This document shows positions 1-7,855 of a stretch of 35,457 nucleotides of DNA, one piece after another. This stretch comes from Brevundimonas diminuta 470-4. GTDB lineage: Bacteria; Pseudomonadota; Alphaproteobacteria; Caulobacterales; Caulobacteraceae. The notes below the pieces were generated by a model. It was not told the DNA's origin and did not search any database. It saw nothing but the letters and a program-made list of their open reading frames with translations. Location: positions 1 to 35,457 of the forward strand of contig KB291743.1 in the NCBI GenBank assembly GCA_000318405.1. The letters run 5' to 3'. Within the stretch, counting starts at the first letter, position 1. Each line of letters begins with the position of its first letter. Made by a program: the position numbers and the translations under genes.

Positions 1-726
1 CGCCTCGGCCAGGGCCAGCGCCAGCGGCCCGCCGGCGGCGGCCGTGTCGGGTGACGCCAGCACGATCATCGGCGTCTGCGGGGCGTCGGCCGACGGCGCG
101 GCGTTGCGCGACAGGCCCTCGCCTTTGATGGCGCGCAGTATGTCCGCATCAGCGGCGCCGCACTGGCGCGCGACATGGGCGGCGCGGGTCAGGGCGGGGT
201 TGGAGACGGGATCGGCGCAGGCGGTCGCGTCGCCTTCACAGCGCGCCACGGCGTCGGCGACGTTGGCCAGCGCCTGAGCCAGAGCCTCGGCGGCCTGACC
301 GGCCAGCCGGTCGCGGCGCCATGCGGCGGCCTGCTGGCCCAGACGGCGTTCGGCCTCGGGCTCGGACAGATCCAGACGAAGGGGGGGCGCTGCGGGCATA
401 TCGGCATCGCTGATGGCGGCCAGACCCAGCAGGACCGCGCCCGTCAATTCCGCCTCGAATCGGCTGGCTTCGGCGGCGTTGGCGAAGGCGCCGCCCTCGC
501 GCCCTGCGACAGCGAGACGCGCCGCCCAATCGTGCACGGCTCCGTTCAGCGGCAGGTCGGGCCGGGGCGTCGATGAATCGTCGGCCCAGTCCAGCCACGC
601 CTCGACCTGCACATCGGGCCAGGCGTCGGGCGCCAGCAGGCTCTCGACGGCGTCGGCGCGGTCGATCTCGCGCAGCGCGACGGGGAAGGCGGCGGCCAGG
701 GGAGCAAACAGGGGCTTGAAGCGCAT
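1..726 (-). CDS. Unrecognised protein, N-terminal 242 residues (runs off left edge)
   Basis: An uninterrupted reading frame starts at the ATG whose complement is at 724-726 and stays open to base 1, so the C-terminus lies outside the window. A good ribosome site (GGAG, 7 bases upstream) supports this start. The visible protein begins MRFKPLFAPLAAAF and is rich in Ala, Asp and Glu, with a VEAWLDWADD stretch near residue 42 and an Ala-rich helical region around residues 130-165. It has no signal peptide, membrane segment or recognised catalytic motif. I considered the N-terminal extension of a TSCPD / class II ribonucleotide reductase-like protein, but the diagnostic part would be off the window, so this is only a guess. 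It is divergent from the NDUFA12 gene, with 219 bases between the two starts. Confidence 0.7.
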   Translation of the reverse strand, partial: MRFKPLFAPLAAAFPVALREIDRADAVESLLAPDAWPDVQVEAWLDWADDSSTPRPDLPLNGAVHDWAARLAVAGREGGAFANAAEASRFEAELTGAVLLGLAAISDADMPAAPPLRLDLSEPEAERRLGQQAAAWRRDRLAGQAAEALAQALANVADAVARCEGDATACADPVSNPALTRAAHVARQCGAADADILRAIKGEGLSRNAAPSADAPQTPMIVLASPDTAAAGGPLALALAEA

Positions 727-862
727 CAGGCGTCTCCCACGCTGGAGGTGGAGCGTGTCCTGAAGACAACCTATCGGGCGATCATGACGGCGTTCAATAG
801 ATGTTGCGGCTATCGGGGGTGTTGCCCACAAGATGTTGAGGCGTTTCCCTTGCGGTCCATGC

Positions 863-891
863 TGGACGTAGGGCGTCGCGGTTTCTATGAT
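863..891 (+). promoter_or_regulatory. Putative housekeeping promoter for NDUFA12-DUF2155
   Basis: TGGACG at 863-868 and TATGAT at 886-891 are separated by 17 bases. This resembles a sigma-70/sigma-73 promoter (TTGACG / TATAAT-like). It would start transcription near base 898, about 48 bases before the GTG at 946. That placing favours the GTG start over in-frame ATG codons further upstream (859, and others overlapping the promoter). Based on motif match only. Confidence 0.35.
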
Positions 892-945
892 CGGGCTGCG
901 CCGCCGGACCTCCCCGGGGCGGTGGATTCGAGTGAGTTCGACGAC

Positions 946-1338
946 GTGCTGAGCAAGATCTTCACCTGGTGGAACGGCGCCACGATCGGCACCCTGTTCA
1001 CCGTTGGCAAACGCGGCCAGCAGGTCGGCACGGACGAGTTCGGCAACCGCTATTACGAATCCCGCGACACCGTCAGCTATGACGGCCGCAAGCGCCGCTG
1101 GGTCATCTATGACGGCTATGCCGAGGCGACCAAGGTGCCGCCGGAATGGCAGGGCTGGCTACGCTACACCTATGACGAGACGCCGGCCGAGCGCCCGCTG
1201 CCGCGTCAGGCGTGGGAGAAGGATCACCTGCCGAACATGACGGGCACGCCGATGGCGCGTCGTCCGCAAGGGTCGCTGGCCGCCCTGGGCCAACGCCCGG
1301 CCGCCACCGGCGACTATCAGGCCTGGAGCCCGGAATGA
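946..1338 (+). CDS. NADH:ubiquinone oxidoreductase NDUFA12-family subunit
   Basis: A 130-residue protein of the NDUFA12 (B17.2) family, an accessory subunit at the peripheral arm of respiratory complex I found in mitochondria and alphaproteobacteria. The family pattern is clear: FTWWNGATIGTLFT at the N-terminus, then VGTDEFGNRYYES, RRWVIYDG and a WQGWLRYTYDETP segment, ending in a Pro-rich tail with YQAWSPE. I chose the GTG at 946 because family members begin close to this Trp-rich motif. The frame is open further upstream, but that extra sequence has no family resemblance and would overlap the promoter. A weak purine-rich site (GAGTGAG) lies about 9 bases upstream. The stop overlaps the ATG of the next gene (ATGA), indicating translational coupling. 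Confidence 0.9.
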   Translation: MLSKIFTWWNGATIGTLFTVGKRGQQVGTDEFGNRYYESRDTVSYDGRKRRWVIYDGYAEATKVPPEWQGWLRYTYDETPAERPLPRQAWEKDHLPNMTGTPMARRPQGSLAALGQRPAATGDYQAWSPE

Positions 1339-2027
1339 GCCTTCGCCATGTCCTGCTGGCCGGGGTGGTCGTCGCGGGACTGGCGATATCGGGCGCCGGC
1401 GTGGCCAGCGTCCTGATGGATCTGCCGCAGGACGCGACGCCGGCTCCGGCCGATCCGATCGGCGACATGCTGCGCGACACCAGCCGTACGCCGCTGCAGA
1501 ACCCGCAGGGGCCGGCGACGCAGCCGCAGGGCCAGTCGAACAGCCCGACCATCATCATGCCGACGGCGCCGGCCGCCGCGCCAGCGACGCCCGTTGTGGC
1601 GGCGCAGGGCGAAGAGGTCGCGATTCAGGAAGAACTGCCCGACGAAATCCCGGCCGAAGAGGTCGCGCCTGCGCCCAAGGAGCCGGCCTCGCCGCCGGGC
1701 GTGCGCCAGCGTCGCCGCATCGCCGTCATTCAGGCGGTGGACAAGACCACGGCCGAAACCATGCGGTTCGAGGTCGAGGTGGGCGGTCGTCCGGTGCGGT
1801 TCGGCAGGACGCTTCTGTTCAAGGCCCGCGCCTGCGAGGTCTCGGCCTCCGACGAAATGACCGAGGACGCCATCGCCTATATGGAGGTCGGGGTTCAGCC
1901 GCGCGGTCTGGCGGCGCCGACCGAGGCGCGTCAGGTGTTCAAGGGCTGGATGTTCGCCTCATCGCCCAGCGTCAGCGGCCTGCAGCACCCGGTCTATGAC
2001 GCCTGGGTGGTCGGCTGTAAGGCGTAA
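1335..2027 (+). CDS. DUF2155 domain protein, secreted or membrane-anchored
   Basis: A 230-residue protein with an N-terminal hydrophobic segment (about residues 5-25, [16 protein letters not shown]) that could be a signal peptide or anchor. A long Pro/Ala/Glu-rich linker (about 30-125) follows, then a C-terminal DUF2155 domain. The domain shows the usual pattern: a basic strand followed by [11 protein letters not shown], a conserved ARAC cysteine, [20 protein letters not shown] and a final VVGC. The two conserved Cys residues may form a disulfide in the periplasm. Its function is not known; DUF2155 genes commonly sit beside the NDUFA12 gene in alphaproteobacteria, as here. The ATG overlaps the previous stop. 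Its 3' end overlaps the convergent aat gene by 34 bases. Confidence 0.85.
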   Translation: MSLRHVLLAGVVVAGLAISGAGVASVLMDLPQDATPAPADPIGDMLRDTSRTPLQNPQGPATQPQGQSNSPTIIMPTAPAAAPATPVVAAQGEEVAIQEELPDEIPAEEVAPAPKEPASPPGVRQRRRIAVIQAVDKTTAETMRFEVEVGGRPVRFGRTLLFKARACEVSASDEMTEDAIAYMEVGVQPRGLAAPTEARQVFKGWMFASSPSVSGLQHPVYDAWVVGCKA

Positions 2028-2701
2028 GATACGGCCTCGGCCCCGCTTATGGGCGCCGTAAAGGCGTCCATGTCGGGCGTCGCCTGCAAGGCCCACGGCA
2101 GTATTCTCAAATAGGCCTCCTGCGGCGTTTCCACGGCGCCGAACTGGCTGAGGTGTTCGGTCAGGAACTGGGTGTCCAGCAGCCGCCAGCCGCCCTTTTT
2201 CAGCCGCGCGACCAGATGGACGAGGGCGACCTTGGACGCATCCGTCGCCCGGCTGAACATGCTCTCGCCGAAGAAGGCGCCGCCCAGCGTCACGCCGTAA
2301 AGGCCGCCGACCAGCGCCTCGTCCCGCCAGCACTCGATGCTGTGGGCGAAGCCGCGCTGATGCAGTTCGACATAGAGGCGACGGATCGGGGCGTTGATCC
2401 AGGTGTCCTCGCGTCCCGGCGCAGAGGCGGCGCAGGCATCCAGCACGGCCGCGAAGGCGGTATTGACCCGCACCTCGAACGGCTCGCCCCGTACGGTGCG
2501 GCGCAGGCGCGAGGGGATGTGGAAGCGATCCAGCGGTATCAGGCCGCGCTGGTCCGGCTCGACCAGAAAGACGCGCGGATCGTCGTGCGCCTCGGCCATC
2601 GGGAAGACGCCCCGCGCGTAGCAGGCGAGCAGCGCCTCCGGTCCGAAGACGTCAGAGGCGCCGCTTGCGCTGAAGCCGGGCTCGTCGGGAGCCTTGGGCA
2701 A
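1994..2701 (-). CDS. aat: Leucyl/phenylalanyl-tRNA--protein transferase
   Basis: A 235-residue enzyme that transfers Leu or Phe from charged tRNA to proteins with N-terminal Lys or Arg, marking them for ClpS/ClpAP degradation (cytoplasmic N-degron pathway). Family landmarks are [14 protein letters not shown] near the start, the region [57 protein letters not shown], and [16 protein letters not shown]. Length is normal. The start is uncertain: the TTG at 2701 lies 6 bases after the accC stop without a clear ribosome site, while the core family homology begins about 20 residues later. Probably expressed from the aroQ-accB-accC unit. The end overlaps the DUF2155 gene tail to tail by 34 bases. 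Confidence 0.93.
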   Translation of the reverse strand: MPKAPDEPGFSASGASDVFGPEALLACYARGVFPMAEAHDDPRVFLVEPDQRGLIPLDRFHIPSRLRRTVRGEPFEVRVNTAFAAVLDACAASAPGREDTWINAPIRRLYVELHQRGFAHSIECWRDEALVGGLYGVTLGGAFFGESMFSRATDASKVALVHLVARLKKGGWRLLDTQFLTEHLSQFGAVETPQEAYLRILPWALQATPDMDAFTAPISGAEAVSYALQPTTQAS

Positions 2702-2707
2702 GAGGGG

Positions 2708-4060
2708 TTAGGCCTTGGCCTTCTGAGCCGCCGCCCACTTCTCCAGCCAGTGGATGTCGTAATCGCCCGACAGGATGTCCGGCTCGGCCAACAGCTTCTG
2801 GAACAGGGGGATGGTGGTGTCGACGCCGCTGATGACCGTCTCGCCCAGCGAGCGTTTCAGGCGCGCCAGCGCTTCCTCGCGGTCGCGGCCGTGGACGATG
2901 AGTTTGCCGATCAGGCTGTCGTAATAGGGGGGGATCGAATAGCCGGCGAAGATGGCGCTATCCAGGCGCACGCCCAGGCCGCCCGGCGCGTGGAACTCGG
3001 TGATCGTGCCCGGCGAGGGGGTGAAGGTGTCCGGGTTCTCGGCGTTGATCCGAACCTCGATGGCGTGGCCCTCGAAGGTGATGTCTTCCTGCGTGAAGGA
3101 CAGCGGCAGGCCCGCAGCGATGCGGATCTGTTCGCGCACCAGATCGACGCCGGTGATCATCTCGGTGACCGGATGTTCGACCTGCAGGCGGGTATTCATT
3201 TCGATGAAGAAGAACTCGCCGTCTTCCCACAGGAACTCGATGGTCCCGGCGCCCAGATAGCCGATGGCGGCGATGGCCTTGTTGACCGTCTCGCCGATCT
3301 TGATGCGGCCCTCGGCCGACAGGGCGGGAGAGGGGGCCTCTTCCAACACCTTCTGGTGACGACGCTGCAGCGAGCAGTCGCGTTCGCCCAGGTGGACGAC
3401 GTTGCCGTGGCTGTCGGCGATGACCTGAATCTCGATGTGGCGCGGCTTCTGGAGATAGCGCTCCATATAGACGGCGCCGTTGCCGAAGGCGGCCAGGGCC
3501 TCGGCCTGAGCCGTCTGCACGGCCTCGACCAGATCATCGGCGGTCTGGGCCACCTTCATGCCGCGACCGCCGCCGCCGGCGGCCGCCTTGACGATCAGGG
3601 GGAAGCCGATGGCCTTGGACGCCTCGATGGCCTGTTCGACCGTCTCGACCTCGCCGTCAGAGCCGGGAACGACGGGGATGCCCGCGTCCTTCACGGCCTG
3701 CTTGGCGGTGATCTTGTCGCCCATGATGCGGATGTGGTCCGGCTTGGGACCGATGAAGGTCATGCCGTGGGCTTCGATGATCTCGGCGAAGCGGGCGTTC
3801 TCGGCCAGGAAGCCGTAGCCGGGGTGGATCGCCTGGGCGCCGGTGATTTCCGCCGCCGCGATGATCGAGGGGATGTTCAGATAGGACTTGGCCGCCGGCG
3901 CCGGGCCGATGCAGACGCTCTCGTCGGCCAGGCGCACCCACATGGCGCCGCGGTCGGCCTCGGAGTGAACGGCGACGGTGGAGATTCCCATCTCCTTGCA
4001 TGCGCGGTGGATGCGCAGCGCGATCTCGCCCCGGTTGGCGATCAGGACCTTGGTGAACAT
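2708..4060 (-). CDS. accC: Acetyl-CoA carboxylase, biotin carboxylase subunit
   Basis: A 450-residue biotin carboxylase, which uses ATP and bicarbonate to carboxylate the biotin on AccB in the first step of fatty-acid synthesis. It starts [17 protein letters not shown], typical of the family, and shows the ATP-grasp glycine loop [11 protein letters not shown] (about 160-170), the [13 protein letters not shown] motif, and the metal/active-site signature [17 protein letters not shown] (about 285-300). The C-terminal domain ends with a basic Lys-rich tail. Length matches the family. The start is 5 bases after the accB stop, so the two subunits are very likely co-translated. aat follows 6 bases after its stop. 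Confidence 0.98.
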   Translation of the reverse strand: MFTKVLIANRGEIALRIHRACKEMGISTVAVHSEADRGAMWVRLADESVCIGPAPAAKSYLNIPSIIAAAEITGAQAIHPGYGFLAENARFAEIIEAHGMTFIGPKPDHIRIMGDKITAKQAVKDAGIPVVPGSDGEVETVEQAIEASKAIGFPLIVKAAAGGGGRGMKVAQTADDLVEAVQTAQAEALAAFGNGAVYMERYLQKPRHIEIQVIADSHGNVVHLGERDCSLQRRHQKVLEEAPSPALSAEGRIKIGETVNKAIAAIGYLGAGTIEFLWEDGEFFFIEMNTRLQVEHPVTEMITGVDLVREQIRIAAGLPLSFTQEDITFEGHAIEVRINAENPDTFTPSPGTITEFHAPGGLGVRLDSAIFAGYSIPPYYDSLIGKLIVHGRDREEALARLKRSLGETVISGVDTTIPLFQKLLAEPDILSGDYDIHWLEKWAAAQKAKA

Positions 4061-4065
4061 AGGGC

Positions 4066-4551
4066 TCAGGCTTCCAGAACGACCAGGGCTTCGCCGAACT
4101 CGACCGGCTGGGCGTCGCCCACCAGGATTTCAGCCACGACGCCGTCGCGCGGCGCCTGGATCGGGTTCATCGTCTTCATGGCTTCGACGATCAGCAGGGT
4201 CTGGCCCTTCTTGACCTTGTCGCCGGCCTTGATGAAGGGGTCCGAACCCGGCGCGGGCTGCAGATAGGCGGTGCCGACCATCGGCGACTTCACCTCTTCG
4301 CCCGAGCGGGCGACGATGGTCGCCGGGTCCGACGGCATGGAGACCGGGGCGGCCGCCGGGGCCGCGTGGGCGACCGGGGCCGGGGCGGCGGCGTACTGGA
4401 TCGGGGCGGCGGCGACGGTGACTTCGCGCTTGACCTTGATCTTCAGATCGCCGCGCTCGACCTCGATCTCGGTCAGATCGGTGTCGTTCAGGATGTCGGC
4501 CAGGCTGCGGACCAGTTCGGCGTCGATGTGCTTGTTCTTGTCGTCGGACAT
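4066..4551 (-). CDS. accB: Acetyl-CoA carboxylase, biotin carboxyl carrier protein
   Basis: A 161-residue BCCP that carries the biotin arm between biotin carboxylase and carboxyltransferase. The N-terminal part (1-45) is charged; residues 45-80 form a flexible Ala/Pro-rich linker; the C-terminal biotinyl domain holds the thumb region and the biotinylation motif EAMKTMNPI, with Lys126 as the attachment site. I chose the ATG at 4551 ([12 protein letters not shown]) because a GAAGAGA ribosome site precedes it and family members start here. An open extension upstream runs into the intergenic space after aroQ and has no homology. The order aroQ-accB-accC is common in proteobacteria. Confidence 0.97.
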   Translation of the reverse strand: MSDDKNKHIDAELVRSLADILNDTDLTEIEVERGDLKIKVKREVTVAAAPIQYAAAPAPVAHAAPAAAPVSMPSDPATIVARSGEEVKSPMVGTAYLQPAPGSDPFIKAGDKVKKGQTLLIVEAMKTMNPIQAPRDGVVAEILVGDAQPVEFGEALVVLEA

Positions 4552-4591
4552 GGGGGTCTCTTCTACTTGATCTTCAGACGGCGCGCGGCGG

Positions 4592-5047
4592 TCAGCCCTG
4601 GGCCCCGGCGCGGCGCGCCAGATCCAGAGCGGCCCGGACGGCCAATTCATAGCTGCGGGGGCCGAAGCCGGCGATCACGCCGGTCGCGGCCAGGGACACA
4701 TAGGAGTGATGCCGAAACGGCTCGCGCGCGGCGGGGTTGGAAAGGTGGCACTCGACCACGGGGATGCTCAGCGTCTTCAGCGCGTCCAGCAGGGCCACCG
4801 AGGTGTGGGTGAAGGCGGCCGGATTGATGACCAGGGCGTTAGCCTCAGTTCTGGCTTCCTGAATCCAGTCGACCAGCTGCCCTTCATGATTCGACTGGTG
4901 GAACACCACGCGCGCGCCATCGGCCGCCGCCTCGCACATGGCCTGAACATCGGCCAGCGTCTCGCGGCCATAGATATCCGGCTCCCGAACCCCCAGCAGG
5001 TTCAGGTTCGGCCCGTTCAGGACATACAGGGTGAGAGTTTCGGGCAT
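4592..5047 (-). CDS. aroQ: 3-dehydroquinate dehydratase, type II
   Basis: A 151-residue type II dehydroquinase, the third step of the shikimate pathway to aromatic amino acids. Visible landmarks are [19 protein letters not shown] (Asn11-Gly27, with active-site Arg21 and Tyr26), [14 protein letters not shown], the substrate-binding NPAAFTHTS (75-83), and the catalytic His101 in [15 protein letters not shown]. Length is standard for the dodecameric enzyme. It is the first gene of the minus-strand run with accB-accC-aat, 40 bases ahead of accB. The start ATG has only a weak purine-rich site (GCGAGCGA). Confidence 0.97.
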   Translation of the reverse strand: MPETLTLYVLNGPNLNLLGVREPDIYGRETLADVQAMCEAAADGARVVFHQSNHEGQLVDWIQEARTEANALVINPAAFTHTSVALLDALKTLSIPVVECHLSNPAAREPFRHHSYVSLAATGVIAGFGPRSYELAVRAALDLARRAGAQG

Positions 5048-5194
5048 TCGCTCGCAAAACAGGCGCGCCGCCGCGCGGAATCGAGCGCGCGTTGTAGCCC
5101 AGGTGGCGCGCCGCGCAAAGCGGGCGGGGAAAAAGGGTGACGTAGGGGGAGGTTGGCGATGGCGAGCCTAGCCTGAGAAGGCGATTAATACCGC
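5048..5194. other. Intergenic region upstream of aroQ
   Basis: This 147-base stretch separates aroQ from the DUF1493-like gene, both on the minus strand. It is G+C-rich toward aroQ (several GCGCGCC runs) and less so toward 5194. I see no convincing gene, terminator with a T-tract, or strong promoter, although the aroQ promoter must lie here or in the upstream gene. Confidence 0.4.
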
Positions 5195-5563
5195 TCAGAG
5201 ATCGTTCCACGATCCGGCTTGAACGGCGTGGATGATGCTTGCCACTGTCAGGCTGCGATAAGTGCGCTCACCTCGCCATTCGCGAAATTCACGCAGAAAG
5301 TTTAGCCCGAAGCTATGGCCCACCTCATTGGGAGCGTAGCGTCGCAAATCCATCAGGCTGAAGTCAGTCCCGAACGGTTTTCTGATCGCGTCAATGGCAT
5401 CAGCCAAATCATCGCCCGCGAGATGGAGATCATAGTAAAGTTCGGCCTCATCGCAGATCGGCTCCTCGACGTAAAATTCCCGTCTCAAGGTGCCCACGAT
5501 GTGGTGACGGATGGCATTTGCTGATCGAGCGATTTCGTCGGCCATATCGGAAGTGAACGACAT
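5195..5563 (-). CDS. DUF1493-like small protein of atypical base composition
   Basis: A 122-residue protein starting MSFTSDMADEIARSANA. Its centre, DEAELYYDLHLAGDDLADAID followed by FGTDFSLMDLRRYAPNE, resembles the DUF1493 family: small acidic proteins with an acyl-carrier-like pattern, of unproven function, often in variable gene neighbourhoods. The C-terminal third is basic and aromatic (FGLNFLREFREWRGERTYRSLTVASII). The frame stays open upstream to 5830, but that would run antisense through thiS, so I take the ATG at 5563. G+C is about 55% by hand count over 5221-5520, well below the flanking genes, with codons such as AAA, TTT and ATA that are rare nearby. This suggests acquisition from outside. 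Family assignment is moderate. Confidence 0.72.
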   Translation of the reverse strand: MSFTSDMADEIARSANAIRHHIVGTLRREFYVEEPICDEAELYYDLHLAGDDLADAIDAIRKPFGTDFSLMDLRRYAPNEVGHSFGLNFLREFREWRGERTYRSLTVASIIHAVQAGSWNDL

Positions 5564-5695
5564 ATGGCCGAGGCCCGCAATGGGGCGACAGCTCACTGGA
5601 GTCGTAGATTTGATGTCCCGCGCCGGAACCCCCATTATCTGACGTCTCCCAAAGAGGCCTCGCCTCTCCACTCTGCATCCCTTGGAGCGAACAGT
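5564..5695. other. Divergent intergenic region before thiS; no THI-box seen
   Basis: These 132 bases lie between the divergent DUF1493-like and thiS starts. A weak promoter-like pair for thiS (TTGATG at 5610-5615, CATTAT at 5633-5638, 17-base spacer) is possible but poor. I looked for the TPP riboswitch core (the CTGAGA and ACCTGA-type conserved loops) and did not see it, so thiamine control of thiS-thiG, if any, is not by a recognisable THI-box here. Confidence 0.35.
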
Positions 5696-5893
5696 TTGCG
5701 TATCGAAGTCAACGGCGAGGCGCGGGATACCGCAGCCACGACCATTCTGGGCCTGGTTCAGGAGTTGTCGCTGGATCCCAAGAAGGTGGCGGTCGAGCGC
5801 AATCTGGAGATCGTGCCGCGCTCGCTGCACGGCGAGACGGCGCTGGCAGAGGGCGACCGGATCGAACTGGTGCAGTTCGTGGGCGGGGGCTGA
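5696..5893 (+). CDS. thiS: Sulfur carrier protein ThiS
   Basis: A 65-residue ubiquitin-like protein that carries sulfur as a C-terminal thiocarboxylate for thiazole synthesis. The protein reads IEVNGEARDTAATTILGLV at the start, has VAVERNLEIVPRS in the middle, and ends FVGGG, with the Gly-Gly tail required for adenylation by ThiF/MoeB-type enzymes. I chose the TTG at 5696 because it gives the normal family length and is preceded by an excellent ribosome site (TTGGAG, 8 bases upstream). The frame is open further upstream, but the added residues are not family-like. thiG follows after a 197-base gap holding a long inverted repeat. Confidence 0.93.
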   Translation: MRIEVNGEARDTAATTILGLVQELSLDPKKVAVERNLEIVPRSLHGETALAEGDRIELVQFVGGG

Positions 5894-5907
5894 GACCGTC
5901 TTATGCT

Positions 5908-6016
5908 CCGCTCATCCCGGCGGACGCCGGGATCCAGTTATTTGGCGACAGGTTCGCCCTTCCAAAGGTCGCGCGCGTAGTTCTCACTGGATCCCGGCGT
6001 CCGCCGGGATGAGCGG
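5908..6016. repeat. Perfect 31-bp inverted repeat with nested hairpins
   Basis: The left arm 5908-5938 and right arm 5986-6016 are exact reverse complements over 31 bases, separated by 47 bases. Each arm is itself a small palindrome: ATCCCGGCG and CGCCGGGAT around a 2-base centre. The structure can therefore fold either as one long stem or as two short hairpins. It lies between thiS and thiG. A 13-base piece of the same arm (27902-27914) occurs after recO, so this is a dispersed intergenic repeat rather than a one-off. It may weaken or end thiS transcription, or act on mRNA stability; no T-tract follows. Confidence 0.9.
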
Positions 6017-6090
6017 TTAGGGATGTGACAGCCGATCAAATCCCGCAACGCCGCTTCCCCCCGGCGGCGGGCGGCGCTACTTCCCTAGGC

Positions 6091-6879
6091 ATGACTGACA
6101 CCGCTCCCCGCACCGACAGCTGGACCGTCGCCGGCCGCACCTTCAACTCGCGCCTGATCGTGGGCACCGGCAAGTATCGCGATTACGCCCAGAATGCGGC
6201 GGCCGCCGAGGCTTCGGGCGCCGAGATGGTCACCGTGGCCGTGCGCCGGGTGAACCTGACCGATCCGAACCAGCCGGTGCTGACGGACTTCATCGACCCG
6301 AAGAAATACACCTATCTGCCCAATACGGCGGGCTGCTTCACCGGTGAGGACGCAGTGCGGACGCTGCGCCTGGCGCGCGAGGCGGGCGGCTGGACCCTGG
6401 TCAAGCTGGAGGTCCTGGCGGATCCCAAGACCCTGTTCCCCGACATGGAAGAGACGCTGCGGTCGCTGAAGCTGCTGACCGCCGAGGGCTTTGAGGTCAT
6501 GGTCTATTGCACCGACGACCCGGTCTATGCGCGCAAGCTGGAGGACGCGGGCGCCGTGGCCATCATGCCGCTGGGCGCGCCGATCGGCTCGGGCCTGGGG
6601 GTGCAGAACCCGATCAACATCCGCCTGATCGTCGAGCAGTCGAAGGTGCCGGTGCTGGTCGACGCAGGCGTCGGCACGGCCTCGGACGCCGCCATCGCGA
6701 TGGAGTTGGGCTGCGACGGCGTGCTGATGAACACGGCCATCGCCGAGGCGCGCGATCCGCTGCTGATGGCCAGCGCCATGAAGCACGCGGTTATCGCCGG
6801 GCGGGAATCCTATCTGGCCGGGCGGATGAAGAAGCGGTTCTACGCCGATCCGTCCTCGCCGCTGGCGGGGCTGATCTAG
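6091..6879 (+). CDS. thiG: Thiazole synthase
   Basis: A 262-residue (beta/alpha)8-barrel enzyme that combines deoxyxylulose 5-phosphate, the ThiS thiocarboxylate and dehydroglycine into the thiazole phosphate of thiamine. Landmarks are [16 protein letters not shown] (14-29), the Schiff-base Lys105 in [39 protein letters not shown], and the phosphate-loop region [17 protein letters not shown]. Length is normal. The ATG at 6091 gives a typical short N-terminus before the first strand; a GTG at 6025 in the same frame is an alternative, with a somewhat better upstream GG-rich site but right beside the inverted repeat. No thiE, thiC or thiO is in the window. Confidence 0.97.
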   Translation: MTDTAPRTDSWTVAGRTFNSRLIVGTGKYRDYAQNAAAAEASGAEMVTVAVRRVNLTDPNQPVLTDFIDPKKYTYLPNTAGCFTGEDAVRTLRLAREAGGWTLVKLEVLADPKTLFPDMEETLRSLKLLTAEGFEVMVYCTDDPVYARKLEDAGAVAIMPLGAPIGSGLGVQNPINIRLIVEQSKVPVLVDAGVGTASDAAIAMELGCDGVLMNTAIAEARDPLLMASAMKHAVIAGRESYLAGRMKKRFYADPSSPLAGLI

Positions 6880-6883
6880 GGCT

Positions 6884-7008
6884 CTCCTCCCCATGAAATG
6901 GGGAGGTGGATCGACGGCGTAACCGACGAGACGGAGGGGCTACTTGGTTCCGCTGTCGTCAAACCCCTCCACCGCTACGCGGTCCCCCTCCCCACGCAGT
7001 GGGGAGGA
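6884..7008. repeat. About 125-bp palindromic intergenic repeat, copy A
   Basis: This copy begins CTCCTCCCCAT and ends GTGGGGAGGA. It contains a left hairpin (CTCCCCAT/ATGGGGAG around GAA), a right hairpin (CTCCCCAC/GTGGGGAG around GCA) and a central pair ACGGAGGGG with CCCCTCCACC. It aligns nearly end to end with 24868-24993, with differences concentrated in loops and between stems. Both lie between convergent gene ends: here thiG (plus) and the DsbA-like gene (minus). The stop of thiG is only 4 bases before it. A likely role is a two-way transcription terminator or mRNA 3'-end stabiliser; this is inferred from placing and structure. Confidence 0.88.
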
Positions 7009-7019
7009 AAGCACAGGTG

Positions 7020-7817
7020 TCAGCCCTTTTTCTTCGCTGCCTCGATCAGGGCGCCGACCTCGCGCGGGTCGATGCCGGGGCTGGCGACGCCGTTGATGAA
7101 GAAGGTCGGCGTGCCCTGCAGGCCCAGGGCCGCCGCCGCCGTGTGGATGTCGGCGACGTGGCGCGTCATCTCGGGGGCCGATATGGCGGCGTTCGCCTTG
7201 GCCATGTCGACGCCGTTGTCGGCCAGGATGCGGTCGATGGCGGCGCGGTCCAGCGCCCGTTCGGCCATCAGGGCGTCATAGACGGCCAGGTATTTGCCCT
7301 GCTGATGCGCGGCCAGGGCAGCGCGGGCGGCGTACTGTGAGGTGACGTCCTCGCCCCGGTCCAGGATCGGCCAGTCCTTGAAGACGAAGCGCACCTCGGG
7401 GTGGGCGGCCATCAGGGCGCGGTATTCGGGGGCCACCGCCTTGCAACCGGGGCAGCGGAAGTCGAAGAACTCGATCACCGTCACCTTGGCGTTCTCGGGT
7501 CCGAAGGCCGGGTCGCGCGGATCGGCGGCCAGCAGGGTCGGATTGGCGGCGGCGGCGGCGTTGATGCTCTGAACGCGCGATTGGGATTCCGCCGTTTCAC
7601 GTGCGGCCAGAACCTCGTCCAGCACCTGCGGGTTCTGGATCAGATAGGCTCGCACCCGCTCGCCGAAACCGCCGGTCAGATAGGGCGCAGCCGATAGCGC
7701 CAGGGCGACAGCCGACATGCCTGCAGCGGCCCAGCCCAGCGTCGTGCCCGACAGCCCCAGGCGCGCCTTCTTCGGCGTGGCGGTCGGGGTCGGTTCGGGG
7801 CGCGCGTCGTCGGTCAT
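7020..7817 (-). CDS. DsbA-family thiol:disulfide oxidoreductase, membrane-anchored
   Basis: A 265-residue thioredoxin-fold protein. It has a Pro/Thr-rich cytoplasmic start, one membrane segment (about 27-46), then a helical stalk (about 50-95) and the DsbA-like domain. The redox centre is FFDFRCPGC with Cys122 and Cys125, and the cis-proline loop is GTPTFFING near residue 235. The C-P-G-C motif and N-terminal helix resemble the Com1/ScsC/BdbD type rather than classical E. coli DsbA. It should act on exported proteins in the periplasm, as an oxidase or isomerase. It lies 38 bases after the M48 protease gene and probably shares its transcript. The end faces repeat copy A. Confidence 0.9.
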   Translation of the reverse strand: MTDDARPEPTPTATPKKARLGLSGTTLGWAAAGMSAVALALSAAPYLTGGFGERVRAYLIQNPQVLDEVLAARETAESQSRVQSINAAAAANPTLLAADPRDPAFGPENAKVTVIEFFDFRCPGCKAVAPEYRALMAAHPEVRFVFKDWPILDRGEDVTSQYAARAALAAHQQGKYLAVYDALMAERALDRAAIDRILADNGVDMAKANAAISAPEMTRHVADIHTAAAALGLQGTPTFFINGVASPGIDPREVGALIEAAKKKG

Positions 7818-7855
7818 CTAGGGGTCTCGTCTTATGGGCAGGGCGTTAGGGCGGA

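Noticed and set aside
236..769. Arg-rich frame on the minus strand at the left edge
   Set aside because: Arg-rich composition typical of an off-frame reading; the frame starting at 726 has normal amino-acid balance and a better ribosome site.
2153..4267. Open frame of about 700 codons antisense to accC and aat
   Set aside because: It crosses two well-defined genes on the other strand and shows only composition-driven sequence.
5564..5695. TPP riboswitch upstream of thiS
   Set aside because: The conserved loop sequences of the THI-box are not present in the 132-base gap or between thiS and thiG.
6898..7340. Plus-strand frames running from the repeat into the DsbA-like gene
   Set aside because: They start within the intergenic repeat and continue antisense to a clear gene.
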